Shown: piece after piece, positions 9,801-17,785 of the stretch
How the letters are laid out: the number at the start of each line of letters is the position of its first letter
Numbering within the stretch: the first letter of the stretch is position 1
Virus record (IMG/VR): IMGVR_UViG_3300020056_000209
Span: 1 to 20,528 of that record
Length of the DNA stretch: 20,528 bases
Direction: 5' to 3' (one strand)
Source: a virus
Position numbers and translations under genes: made by a program
The notes under the pieces: model-generated
The model's database searches: none
What the model was told of the DNA's origin: nothing
What the model saw: the letters and a program-made list of their open reading frames with translations, nothing else

Positions 9801-12800
9801 TGCAGGTCGTGCATATTATATGGCAACAGCAAAAACTGTTATGGAAAATCAGAACAATGAAACAGTTGCTGCTTACCGTAGATTAAAGGACCAAACAAAC
9901 GAATTAATTGACGGCGATTCATATCTTGCTTCTCAAAGGCTTGATGATGGATTCGACGAAATTCTACAAATCCTTGAAAATAAAGGAACACAGTTTACAC
10001 CTACTGCCGCTACTTATGACCCATCTACTGGTTTATCAGTTATCACACTCGGCAGCGGCCACGGTTTAACAAAAGGAAGAAAGGTTCTTCTGAAAACTGG
10101 CGGCCTCATATTTACATGCGATAGAGATAATAATACAACAAGACATGCATATCCTCGAGCTTCTGACCCAGCTGCAGGTACTCCAATCGAAGTTATCGGT
10201 TCAACTGATACAAAGATTGTGATTAATGTCGGTAAGTCTGATTTAATTGATAATCATACTTTTGTAGAATCTTTAACAAATGCTGTTTCTATATTAGGTT
10301 CAGAAATTACATGGAGCGATTCTTCAAGTATTCCTGCTGATAAGAGAAGCGCAAGAAAACAATTACAAGCAAATAGAGAATTCTTACAAGAATTAGTATT
10401 AGGATATATTGACGATACATACTTCAGATATAATTCTGATAAGTGTCAGAGAGATATTAAATCTTATATCCTACCTGCGGTTGAAAGAGACATCTTAACA
10501 GGTTCAAACTATAATGCAATTCAAACAGGTATTGCTTATCGTTCAGGTACTGCTCTTGCTGACAATGTAATTAATGAACAGTTAGTAGAAACAACTGGAG
10601 CAATTAATAACTTAAAAGATAGAGTTAAAATAAATGGTGGTCAATCAGGATTCACTGTAAGTACTGCTTCTTATGACCCAGCAACTGGAGTATTTACTGC
10701 CACTGTTGGTGCAGGACACGGACTTGTGATTGGTGATTTTGTTAACTTTGCTGATGAAGGTATTACATTCAGTTGTGATATGGGAAGCGGCCAACAAAAT
10801 CATACTTCACCTCAAGCACACCATCCTTATTACAGAAAACCTTGTCCTATCACAGGTGTAACAGATACAACTATTACAATGAATGTAGGAACAGGTGGTA
10901 CAGGTCAAGCTGCTCATACATTTGTATCAGCGGTCGCAAATGCAATTTATCCTTCAATGTTGAGAGGATTAGATTATACTCCAACCGATGCATCTTACGA
11001 TCCTACAACAGGAAGGTTTGAAGCAACTATCGGTCAACACGATTTACATCCTGGAGATTATGTAAAATTCCTTGAAGATGGAATTACATTCAGTTGCGAT
11101 ACAGGAAGCGGACCTACAAACGATGCAGTTCCAAATCCAGGACATCCTTTCTACAATCATCCTTGTCCTGTTCATTCAGTGACAGCAACAACTATTGTAT
11201 GTTATGTAGGAACAGGCGGTACTAACGATCATACATTTGTATCTGCGTTAGCAAATGCAATTACTCACGTTGTCGGAATTACTGATAAGGCATCAGAACA
11301 TCGTTCAGATGAAGCATTTGATAAAATTGTTGGAATACTCAATAGTTCAAATAAAACTTATTCAACATCAACTGCTTCTTATGACCCAGTCACAGGATTG
11401 TCAGTATTAGATATTGGCAGCCACGATTTACAACCAGGTGATGAAATTATTATTGCTCCTGAGAGTTTAACATTTACTTGTGCAACTGATGGTAATGCAA
11501 CACAACATTCATACCCAACAACTACAATTACTCAGTTTACGCCAACTGCTGCTACTTACGACCCAGCAACTGGAGTATTCAGTGCAACAATAGGTTCACA
11601 TAAATTACAAGTTGGTGATCTTATTGAAATTGCTCCTGAGTCAGTTACATTTACTTGTGACTTAGACGGTAATGTCACAGAACATTCTTATCCTGAACCA
11701 CATCATCCGTTCTATAAGAAAAAGATTGCATTAACTGCTGTCACAGCAACAACGATTACTTGTAATGTAGGTGCTGCGATAAATGGCGGTGGAGCTCATA
11801 CATTTGTATCTGCTCTAACAGGTTCTATTGAAGGTGAAAGACAACATCCTGCATATAAGAAGCCTGTCGTAGTTGCTGCTACAACAAACACAACGATTAC
11901 TTTAAATGTAGGTACATCAACTGATACATCAGTACATACATATGTATCTTCAACAGCTAACAATATTAAATCTGCTAAGTATATTTCAACATATACTCCA
12001 TACAACGCAACCTATGATTCTGCGACTGGAGAGTTTGTTGCTACAATCGGATTACACAATCTTGAAGCAGGCGATTATGTAATGATTAAACCTGAGTCAG
12101 TAATCTTTACTTGCGACTTAGATGGAAACCTTACAGAACATGCTGCTCCACAGGCTCACCATCCTGCATATAAGACACCTGTTAAATTAACCGAGGTGAC
12201 AACCGATACAATTACAATGAACATCGGACCAGGTCCTGGTGGTGCCCATACATTTGTTAGAGCGGATGTAGGTGCAATTGATTCTGATGCGTTAGTATTT
12301 ACTGACCCTGCATCTCATGTTCAACATTATACACCAACAACCTCTACATACGATCCTGTCACAGGAATCAGTGTTGTCACAATCCCAGGACATAATTTAA
12401 CAACTGAAGATTATATTGAGTTTGCTCCATATTCATTTACATTTACTTGTTCGTTAGACAGTAATGCAACTGAACATCATTACCCAAGAAAAGGTGATGG
12501 TAATTACAGAATGCCGATGGCAATCACAAATGTTGCTGGAGATGATATTACAGTTAACGTAGGAACAGGTTCTGGAGGAACTCATACATTTGTATCTGTT
12601 GAAAAGGATGCTGTATCTAAAGTTACTTACAATTCTCAAGGTCAATACGCAAGAGAACAATTACAAATTAATAAAGACTTCTTGGCTAAGGAAGTATCTC
12701 ATTACCTAGAAACAAATTACTTTGTATTTGATGGTGAGAAATGTTCAAGAGACACAGGTTATATTCTTGATGCGGTAAGACGAGATGTTGCTACAGGTTC

Positions 12801-15800
12801 TAATTATCATTCTGTATTTACAGGATTAGGATATCGTATTGGAACAGTCGGAGCTCGAACTGTTGTTGAAGACCAACTTACAGAAACAGTTGCTTCAATC
12901 AATTATATGAAAGATACCGTTCTTGCTGATGCAATTGTTGCCGCTGATGCAACAGCAGTATCAAGAGTCACAGTTGCATTTGATGAAATTATTGATATAA
13001 TGCAAAACGGTTCAGGCAATGCAAATCCATTAGGATACGGTACTGCTGCTGAGGTTAGTGCATTACATACAATAGGTTCAAATGCTTTAATCAATAACAG
13101 AGCATTCTTACAGGCTGAAGTCACAGCATATATTGCTCAAGAGTTCCCAACATTAACTTACGATATTGCTAAATGTGAAAGAGATACAGGTTATCTTGTA
13201 GATGCAATCGTATGGGATGTAAGATTCGGTTCAAACGCAGCCGCAGTTAATTTCGCAAGATTGTATTATGAAAATGCAATCAGTGTATTACCTGAAGACC
13301 AAAAATTACCTACAGCAAAAACTTGGGAACATTTGGCAAATGTTGCTTATAACATCGCAAGAAATGTTGCTGTCACACCAACAACAGGAAATGCACAAAC
13401 TCAAAATACATCTTTATCTGATGCAGGAGTTGAAGTAGGTGAAGCGGTAAGAGCAGGAATCAATGTCACAACTCAAATTATTAGAGATGACAATTTAAGT
13501 TCACTACCTACTCTGAATGAAGGTAATGTTGAAACTGCACTTGTTGGTTCAGTAAATGCAATTGATGGAATAACAGAAAATCTACAAGAATCAGTAATTG
13601 ATTACTTGAAAGACGAACATAACGGATTACCGTTCAAGAAAGAAGTTTGTGAAAGAGATGTTGGTATTATCATCGATGCAGTATCAAGAGATATTGAATA
13701 CGGCGGTAATGAAAATACAGTTGAAGTATTTGAGTATTACTTCAAGAGATTCAATACAACATCGGCTGATTACGAACAACTACGTTCAACCAATGTTCTT
13801 CCAATTGAAGTCAAAGGTCAATTTAAAACATTATCCGATTACGAAGATACAGCAAATGTTTCAGGTTTAAGAGAATCAATTAATGTTCTTCCTTATAATC
13901 AACGCATTCCTACAAAGCAAGCATTTACTTTACTTGCTGATAAGGCTGCTGAGGTTGTGACAGAGCTTGGTGCAGGTAGTTCTTCATTCACTCAATACAG
14001 CCCAACAAACGCAAGCTACAATCCTGCTACTGGAGTATTTACCGCTGAAATCGGTGCTCATAGTTTAGGAGTTGGTGATAAGATTTGGTTAAAGCCTAAC
14101 GGAATTACATTTAGTTGTGATATGGGTGGCGGTCCTGCGAATCATACTTCGCCTCAACCACATCATCCTTATTATAACAAGCCTGTCACATTGACTGCTG
14201 TCGGTGCAACTTCAATTACAATGAATGTAGGAACAGGTGGTTCAGGTCAACAAGTTCATACATTTGTTTCTGCTGACGCAAACTCAATTAGTGAAGGTCC
14301 ATATCAAAATACAGATGGAACTGCTGCAAGCACAGCAACAGGAACTGCAGTACATAATTTAATTGATACAATTGCTCAGTTAGTTGATAAGGTTAATATT
14401 GAAGATGATGAAATGCCTGTAATTACAAAGGCAAGCTTTGACCCTAACAGAACATTAGCAAGAAAACAATTACAACGTAACAGAGACTTTATCATCGAAG
14501 AAGTTCAAGGATATCTGAAAGATCGTTATTATGTCTTTGACGGTGATAAGTGTAAGAGAGATATCGGTTTATTAATTGATGCAGTTGGTGTTGATATATT
14601 AACAGGTTCTAATTACAACGCAGTGTTTAACGGTCTTGCATACAGAATCGGAACGGTTGGTGCTGATGCTGTAATTAACGAACAGTTAACAGAAACAGTT
14701 TCAGCAATTAAATACGCAAGAGATCTTTGTGTAGCTGCCGTTACTGACTCTGCTATGAAAACAAGAACAACTGATTCATTCAATGAAATCATTGATATCA
14801 TGACAAATGGCAGTGCTGCTGCAGATACAATCGACTTTACTAATACGGCGCCAAACTTCAACAGGTTAAGTGCAAGGTCTCAACTACAAAATAACAAAGC
14901 ATTCTTACAGGCTGAGATTACAGCTTGGCTTGCTGCGAACAGGCCAAGTCATACATACGATGTTGCTAAATGTGAAAGAGACTTAGGATACTTAATTGAT
15001 GCAGTATCACATGATATCCAGTTCGGCGGAAACTTTGCTACAATCAACGATGCAAAACTGTATTTTGAAAATGCAGTATCAGTATTACCTGAAGACCAAC
15101 GCGAACCAACCGCAGCTGCTTTCTACCATATCGGTGATTGTGCTGAGTTAATTGCTTTAGATACAGATATCGGTGGATTGAAATCAGTAGGTAATGCTTT
15201 AACTCAAGACTTTACTTCAGGAAACGCAGGTGCATCGGCCGCTGCTGCAGTGGAAGGTTTATTTGATATTGTTGCTTCTTCAATTGAGAACAATACATTA
15301 CTTATGAATCCGCCTCATGAAAAACCTGATGCAACATTATTCAATGCTGTGAACGCAGGTGCTCAAGGTGAAATTGAAAATGTTAAGTCAACTGTTCAAG
15401 GTGGAGTACTCAATCATCTATCAACATACTTTGAAGTACTTCCATACAGTGAAGCAAAATGTCGAAGAGATACAGGTTATATTGTAGATGCTGTTGCACA
15501 CGATATTCAATACGGTGGAAACTCAGCAACAGTTCAAACTGCAGGAATGTATTTTGAAAATGCAATTAACACTGGATTACAAATCGAACAAAGAATGGGA
15601 ACAAGAGATGCATTCTTACACATGGCAAAAATTATAGAACATGTTGTAGGTGCTAAACCAATTACAACAACTTTATTCCCAAGAACGAAGAAATACTACA
15701 CAGGTGATATTTTAACACAATACGAATATTGGAATGGAATTCATTCTTATCAATCAATCGAAGAACAGGATGTAGCAGTACATGGTGCAAACCCTGATAC

Positions 15801-17769
15801 TTCAATCGCAGCAAGACGACTTGTTGAAATTGTTGCTAACGCAGTTGACGATAAGGTTGAAGTTAGAAATACTATTCCTGATAGAATTGATATTGAGCAA
15901 ACTTGGATGGGTGCTAACTATATTGCTTCTAAAGAATTGGTTGAAAGACAATCAGATGTATATGCAAACGGTGTAATTAGTTATCTAACAACTGCACATA
16001 ACGGATTAAGTTTCGCAGATGCAAAATGTCGAAGAGATATTGGATTCTTAATTGATGCAGTATCGCATGACATTCAACATGATACTAATTTTGCTTCAAG
16101 ACAGGCAGCAGGTATTTACTTCGAGAATGGATTATCAGTACTTCCTGCAGATACAAGAAAACAAACTGCTTCAATATACAACTTCCTTGGCGATGCAATG
16201 GAACAAGTTGTTCAAGAAGCACCTGTCACAAACGCAAGTAGTTATACATTAACTCCTCAAGACTTCTCAGGAGTTGCTGCGACAGCAACTGAAGGTGCAA
16301 GAGTTCACGAATTGATTGGATACGTTGAAGATGTAATTCACGAAAATGATGTTGATGAATTACCTGCTATTGAGAAAACAGCAACTTGGATGGCAGCTGA
16401 ATTATCAACTGCTGCTATTACAATTGATGACAATTCTGAAGAACTTGCTTCTGATGTGACTCAACATATTAACAGCAACTTTAATGTACTTGATTACAAT
16501 AAAGCAAAATGCAGAAGAGATACTCAATACTTACTTGATGCATTCAGCTTCGACTTGAACTACGGTGGTAATACTGCTTCAAGATGGAATGCTGATTTCT
16601 ACTTCTGGAATCAAATTTACAGATTGCCTGAGGATCAGAGAATACCTACTGCGAAATCATATCGTCAATTAGGTAGAATTTGTAAGGATATCGTATTAGG
16701 TGAATACCCAGGACAATTAACATTAGGTGAAATTGGAACTGATATTGAAAGTAAGAAAGTTGAATCACTTGCTAATATCTTCTATAACACTCAATTGTAT
16801 AATGATACCAAGTACTTACCTGTTAAGGAAGAACCTGATTACACATACAGTCAATCAGCGTTTACTGATGCATTAAATGTAATTGAACAAAGGAAAGAAG
16901 GTTTACAAGAAGATACTGTAAGATTCGTTAATGCTACTTACGACTTCATTGATATTAACTTAACAAGACGTGATGCAAGAAACTTATTAACCGCAGTTAT
17001 GAATGACTTCAAATATGAAGATCTTCAAGTACCTGTTCCAAGTTATACAACAAACGGAAATCAGAATGCGGTTAGAACATTTACTTCAACGTTCTTTGAT
17101 TACGACGGAACTCATGTGTTCCCAGTATTCAATCCTGCTAACCCAGCGCTGAAACTGAAATATAAAGGTTCACTAAATGATGTTGCTGACCTAGCAACGT
17201 TAACAGGAATGAAACCAAACTGGGCATATATTGTTGCGACTGATTATGCGACAAGCTTCTATGCTGGAGATATATATTATTGGAATGGAACACAATTCAT
17301 CAACGCAGGTGCAAACAATACTGACTTGTTAGATGCGTTCACTGGCTCATGGGATAGAATGAGAGATTATCTTGTAAACAATCTATCACCTGATACTGAC
17401 CACTCAGCAATGATTGAAGGATTATTTAATGATTGCTTGAAGGACAATGTACTGAGACCTAACACATTGGTATTCGGATCATTGGTTGAATCCATTGCTC
17501 ACCAGTTTAACGGTGCATCAGCAGGTGTTAACAGAAATGCTCTACCTCTGAACTTCAGAAACTTAGGTGCTGCTATTTCAGCGGTTGCTTCGGTACTGAA
17601 TGAGGATGGTGGTAGAATTCGTTGGTCAGGAGCTGATGAATTGAATAACCAGTACTTCGCAAGAGGTCTGAGAATTAACGGTAGAACAGGTCGAATTGAA
17701 GGTCGACCATTTACATCTTCTGTAAGAAAACTCGCAAGAAGAGCTTCAAACAGTAGAGCAGTAATATAA
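6880..17769 (+). CDS. Giant modular virion protein (3629 aa): beta-helix, helical CxRD repeats, beta cassettes
   Basis: This is an uninterrupted 10.9-kb gene. The head (residues 1-50, MAKISELGSITGANTRSEDL) resembles N-termini of other marine myovirus fibre and baseplate proteins and is probably an anchor. Residues about 51-367 form a degenerate beta-solenoid. Residues about 417-761 form a pectate-lyase-like parallel beta-helix (HVDAGSGDDSFPGT, SVGPGTYY, then NGIGYVARDGAGVNGIG). Residues about 800-3387 hold twelve helical CxRD modules (family B) interleaved with beta-rich Cys/His modules (family A). The end (about 3522-3629: ESIAHQFNGASAGVNRNALP, DELNNQYFARGLRINGRTGR) is a compact block I recall as conserved in giant proteins of T4-like cyanophages. 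There is no signal peptide, transmembrane segment or obvious enzyme active site; the beta-helix could be a glycan-binding or degrading spike, but I see no catalytic triad. It is transcribed late from its own promoter. A long tail fibre or baseplate appendage is the best guess. Confidence 0.88.
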   Translation: MAKISELGSITGANTRSEDLFVIVNLVQGDDGTKNITRKELVEAIQYEIFSRITITGGTISGVVMSDSRLNNVEIDNSEIEDTEFVRGSIDDTVITNSTANNITMTYSSFQFGTLLDSSANNLTITSSDFSQGTGNNNVFENTTLLDGSANNFVITDSSVNNAVITDSTANNIIITNSEFNDGTGNNVVLSNSTIDNSTFRDGTVNNSVIEQSDFNNGELADSIGTNIQLDNSSFAEGTITDSTMSDSVILDSTANNMAITSSTFTSGDIFDSNANNVIITNSEFNDGTGNNVTLTNSTIDDSLISDSEISNTSFTGTMANVVAQNLQITSSSADGLSSNNSTFDNGELSQSTFSGGVINQSKLVDFDMELNNEFEPPMDDESYFAIRNEKTGDTEQINFGQLFDEISKKTSQALKVHVDAGSGDDSFPGTQMQPVRTLEKAFELCLEKAGGELNRNAINNSVHISVGPGTYYTKGNLQLPDDCSCTSTSGQYATVIELEKGYENNNGILVGSGCYVQGFAYQNFQVDNFDFPEGGFAIAYRPGAKLLRSPYLRDSSQLSNFLRQDVEPPLNPYNSKGTLADLGREFTLSNISDPTKFALDDEIEFSSGAIGFVSYVSEIASDSKIHVRNLKNNQGFAVGDTIVSESGGTAVIQSIGIDDFPNREVGRGGGCVLADRRVLDTDSLYTYVLCFGFTPRSQNGIGYVARDGAGVNGIGSLSIFVRCAFYALNGGQMTLNNSGTQFGDISMRAKGTTQFFAPKSTSATIIGNTAFADTIDDNADAIIDDVVDYLTSNTANGGLGYKEYDSDKCLRDAGIVLDGTAYDVALDTNYWGRLGGITYRSPISYVVPGEQLEETKGALEYLRDRTKEIFISGSSAINERVEKSFSELLNVLEYGEENINPIVWSETSVPRVASRRLLQDNSEFIKDELIDWIENNNEFYAYDSAACRRDVQDYILPAVTNDMLYETNYNAVTAGRAYYMATAKTVMENQNNETVAAYRRLKDQTNELIDGDSYLASQRLDDGFDEILQILENKGTQFTPTAATYDPSTGLSVITLGSGHGLTKGRKVLLKTGGLIFTCDRDNNTTRHAYPRASDPAAGTPIEVIGSTDTKIVINVGKSDLIDNHTFVESLTNAVSILGSEITWSDSSSIPADKRSARKQLQANREFLQELVLGYIDDTYFRYNSDKCQRDIKSYILPAVERDILTGSNYNAIQTGIAYRSGTALADNVINEQLVETTGAINNLKDRVKINGGQSGFTVSTASYDPATGVFTATVGAGHGLVIGDFVNFADEGITFSCDMGSGQQNHTSPQAHHPYYRKPCPITGVTDTTITMNVGTGGTGQAAHTFVSAVANAIYPSMLRGLDYTPTDASYDPTTGRFEATIGQHDLHPGDYVKFLEDGITFSCDTGSGPTNDAVPNPGHPFYNHPCPVHSVTATTIVCYVGTGGTNDHTFVSALANAITHVVGITDKASEHRSDEAFDKIVGILNSSNKTYSTSTASYDPVTGLSVLDIGSHDLQPGDEIIIAPESLTFTCATDGNATQHSYPTTTITQFTPTAATYDPATGVFSATIGSHKLQVGDLIEIAPESVTFTCDLDGNVTEHSYPEPHHPFYKKKIALTAVTATTITCNVGAAINGGGAHTFVSALTGSIEGERQHPAYKKPVVVAATTNTTITLNVGTSTDTSVHTYVSSTANNIKSAKYISTYTPYNATYDSATGEFVATIGLHNLEAGDYVMIKPESVIFTCDLDGNLTEHAAPQAHHPAYKTPVKLTEVTTDTITMNIGPGPGGAHTFVRADVGAIDSDALVFTDPASHVQHYTPTTSTYDPVTGISVVTIPGHNLTTEDYIEFAPYSFTFTCSLDSNATEHHYPRKGDGNYRMPMAITNVAGDDITVNVGTGSGGTHTFVSVEKDAVSKVTYNSQGQYAREQLQINKDFLAKEVSHYLETNYFVFDGEKCSRDTGYILDAVRRDVATGSNYHSVFTGLGYRIGTVGARTVVEDQLTETVASINYMKDTVLADAIVAADATAVSRVTVAFDEIIDIMQNGSGNANPLGYGTAAEVSALHTIGSNALINNRAFLQAEVTAYIAQEFPTLTYDIAKCERDTGYLVDAIVWDVRFGSNAAAVNFARLYYENAISVLPEDQKLPTAKTWEHLANVAYNIARNVAVTPTTGNAQTQNTSLSDAGVEVGEAVRAGINVTTQIIRDDNLSSLPTLNEGNVETALVGSVNAIDGITENLQESVIDYLKDEHNGLPFKKEVCERDVGIIIDAVSRDIEYGGNENTVEVFEYYFKRFNTTSADYEQLRSTNVLPIEVKGQFKTLSDYEDTANVSGLRESINVLPYNQRIPTKQAFTLLADKAAEVVTELGAGSSSFTQYSPTNASYNPATGVFTAEIGAHSLGVGDKIWLKPNGITFSCDMGGGPANHTSPQPHHPYYNKPVTLTAVGATSITMNVGTGGSGQQVHTFVSADANSISEGPYQNTDGTAASTATGTAVHNLIDTIAQLVDKVNIEDDEMPVITKASFDPNRTLARKQLQRNRDFIIEEVQGYLKDRYYVFDGDKCKRDIGLLIDAVGVDILTGSNYNAVFNGLAYRIGTVGADAVINEQLTETVSAIKYARDLCVAAVTDSAMKTRTTDSFNEIIDIMTNGSAAADTIDFTNTAPNFNRLSARSQLQNNKAFLQAEITAWLAANRPSHTYDVAKCERDLGYLIDAVSHDIQFGGNFATINDAKLYFENAVSVLPEDQREPTAAAFYHIGDCAELIALDTDIGGLKSVGNALTQDFTSGNAGASAAAAVEGLFDIVASSIENNTLLMNPPHEKPDATLFNAVNAGAQGEIENVKSTVQGGVLNHLSTYFEVLPYSEAKCRRDTGYIVDAVAHDIQYGGNSATVQTAGMYFENAINTGLQIEQRMGTRDAFLHMAKIIEHVVGAKPITTTLFPRTKKYYTGDILTQYEYWNGIHSYQSIEEQDVAVHGANPDTSIAARRLVEIVANAVDDKVEVRNTIPDRIDIEQTWMGANYIASKELVERQSDVYANGVISYLTTAHNGLSFADAKCRRDIGFLIDAVSHDIQHDTNFASRQAAGIYFENGLSVLPADTRKQTASIYNFLGDAMEQVVQEAPVTNASSYTLTPQDFSGVAATATEGARVHELIGYVEDVIHENDVDELPAIEKTATWMAAELSTAAITIDDNSEELASDVTQHINSNFNVLDYNKAKCRRDTQYLLDAFSFDLNYGGNTASRWNADFYFWNQIYRLPEDQRIPTAKSYRQLGRICKDIVLGEYPGQLTLGEIGTDIESKKVESLANIFYNTQLYNDTKYLPVKEEPDYTYSQSAFTDALNVIEQRKEGLQEDTVRFVNATYDFIDINLTRRDARNLLTAVMNDFKYEDLQVPVPSYTTNGNQNAVRTFTSTFFDYDGTHVFPVFNPANPALKLKYKGSLNDVADLATLTGMKPNWAYIVATDYATSFYAGDIYYWNGTQFINAGANNTDLLDAFTGSWDRMRDYLVNNLSPDTDHSAMIEGLFNDCLKDNVLRPNTLVFGSLVESIAHQFNGASAGVNRNALPLNFRNLGAAISAVASVLNEDGGRIRWSGADELNNQYFARGLRINGRTGRIEGRPFTSSVRKLARRASNSRAVI
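7030..7980 (+). repeat. Asn-ladder beta-solenoid repeats in the giant protein
   Basis: Residues about 51-367 repeat short units such as STANNITMTYSSF, ANNLTITSSDF and GNNVVLSNSTID, with regularly placed Asn-Asn and alternating hydrophobic residues. This is what a right-handed beta-solenoid with stacked asparagines looks like. It resembles pentapeptide-repeat solenoids but does not follow their A(D/N)LxX rule. The role is probably a stiff shaft segment next to the anchoring head. Confidence 0.7.
8128..9162 (+). other. Parallel beta-helix domain of the giant protein
   Basis: Residues about 417-761 begin with VDAGSGDDSFPGT followed by a PVRTLEKAFELC helix, the usual entry to pectate-lyase-like phage beta-helices (Asp/Gly-rich cap, then a helix that shields the end). 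Later coils include SVGPGTYY, GSGCYVQGF, GYVARDGAGVNGIGSLSIF and LNNSGTQFGDISM. The coil turns are rich in Gly and Asn. Such domains often bind or cut host surface polysaccharide, but no catalytic set can be recognised here. Confidence 0.7.
9991..10290 (+). repeat. Family A beta cassette, copy A1
   Basis: It runs from TQFTPTAATYDPSTGLS to HTFVESLTNAVS (about 100 residues). It carries the FTCDRDNNTTRHAYP core but lacks the HHPxY block found in other copies. It lies between B copies 2 and 3, in the loop between an ILQILENKG helix and an ARKQLQANREFLQ helix. Confidence 0.75.
10648..11268 (+). repeat. Family A beta cassettes, tandem copies A2 and A3
   Basis: A2 is 10648-10950 and A3 is 10969-11268. 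Both belong to the subtype with FSCDMGSG or FSCDTGSG in place of FTCDLDGN. A2 has NHTSPQAHHPYYRKP. A3 has NDAVPNPGHPFYNHP, so the first His of the usual pattern is Asp in A3. Both contain a second Cys in the KPCP or HPCP turn. They follow the LKDRV helix of B copy 3. Confidence 0.75.
11353..11979 (+). repeat. Family A nested cassette: half copy A4, full copy A5, half copy A6
   Basis: A4 (11353-11529) has the first half of the module and stops after QHSYP. A5 (11530-11838) is complete, from TQFTPTAATYDPATGVF to ALTGSIEGE. A6 (11839-11979) supplies only the second half, from HPAYKKPVVV to HTYVSSTANNI. A4 plus A6 make one complete module, so A5 appears to be inserted in the loop just before the HHPxY block. 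Confidence 0.75.
11980..12621 (+). repeat. Family A beta cassettes, copies A7 and A8
   Basis: A7 is 11980-12282 and A8 is 12319-12621. Both have the FTC(D/S)LD(G/S)N core followed by TEHxxP. A7 keeps QAHHPAYKTPV; A8 has KGDGNYRMPM there. After A8 the helical scaffold resumes with QYAREQLQINKDFL. Confidence 0.75.
13990..14298 (+). repeat. Family A beta cassette, copy A9
   Basis: It runs from TQYSPTNASYNPATGVF to VHTFVSADANSISEG. It belongs to the FSCDMGGG subtype and keeps NHTSPQPHHPYYNKP. It lies after the LLADKAAEVVTELG helix of B copy 6, a different loop from that used by A1. Confidence 0.75.
17443..17766 (+). other. Conserved C-terminal block of the giant protein
   Basis: The last 108 residues follow the repeats without resembling them. 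They contain SLVESIAHQFNGASAGVNR, EDGGRIRWSGADELNNQYFA and GRIEGRPFTSSVRKLARR. I recall this block as conserved at the ends of other large marine myovirus virion proteins. It probably docks or trimerises the protein and ends in a strongly basic tail. Confidence 0.65.
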
Positions 17770-17785
17770 AATAGGATAAAGAAAA

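Larger units (their letters stand above)
9277..17040 (+). repeat. Family B: twelve helical CxRD modules
   Basis: The core signature is Cys-x-Arg-Asp followed by GYIxDAVxxDIxxG(S/G)N. Cys codons start at 9307, 9721, 10444, 12742, 13174, 13648, 14551, 14971, 15460, 16027 and 16510; the twelfth copy reads LTRRD with Thr at 16963. There are two subtypes. One continues GSNYNAVxxGxAYRxGT...EQLxETVxAI (copies 1-4 and 7; copies 1 and 2 are more diverged). The other continues GGNxATxxxAxxYFENAxSVLPEDQR (copies 5 and 8-11; copy 6 is intermediate). Several copies are preceded by a helix of the type ARKQLQxNRxFLQxEV. Composition suggests all-alpha modules forming an extended scaffold. Confidence 0.8.

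Noticed and set aside
17765-17773. TATAAAATA near the end of the giant gene, considered as a late promoter
   Set aside because: It has one extra A compared with the octamer, overlaps the stop codon and leaves almost no leader before the ATG at 17786.
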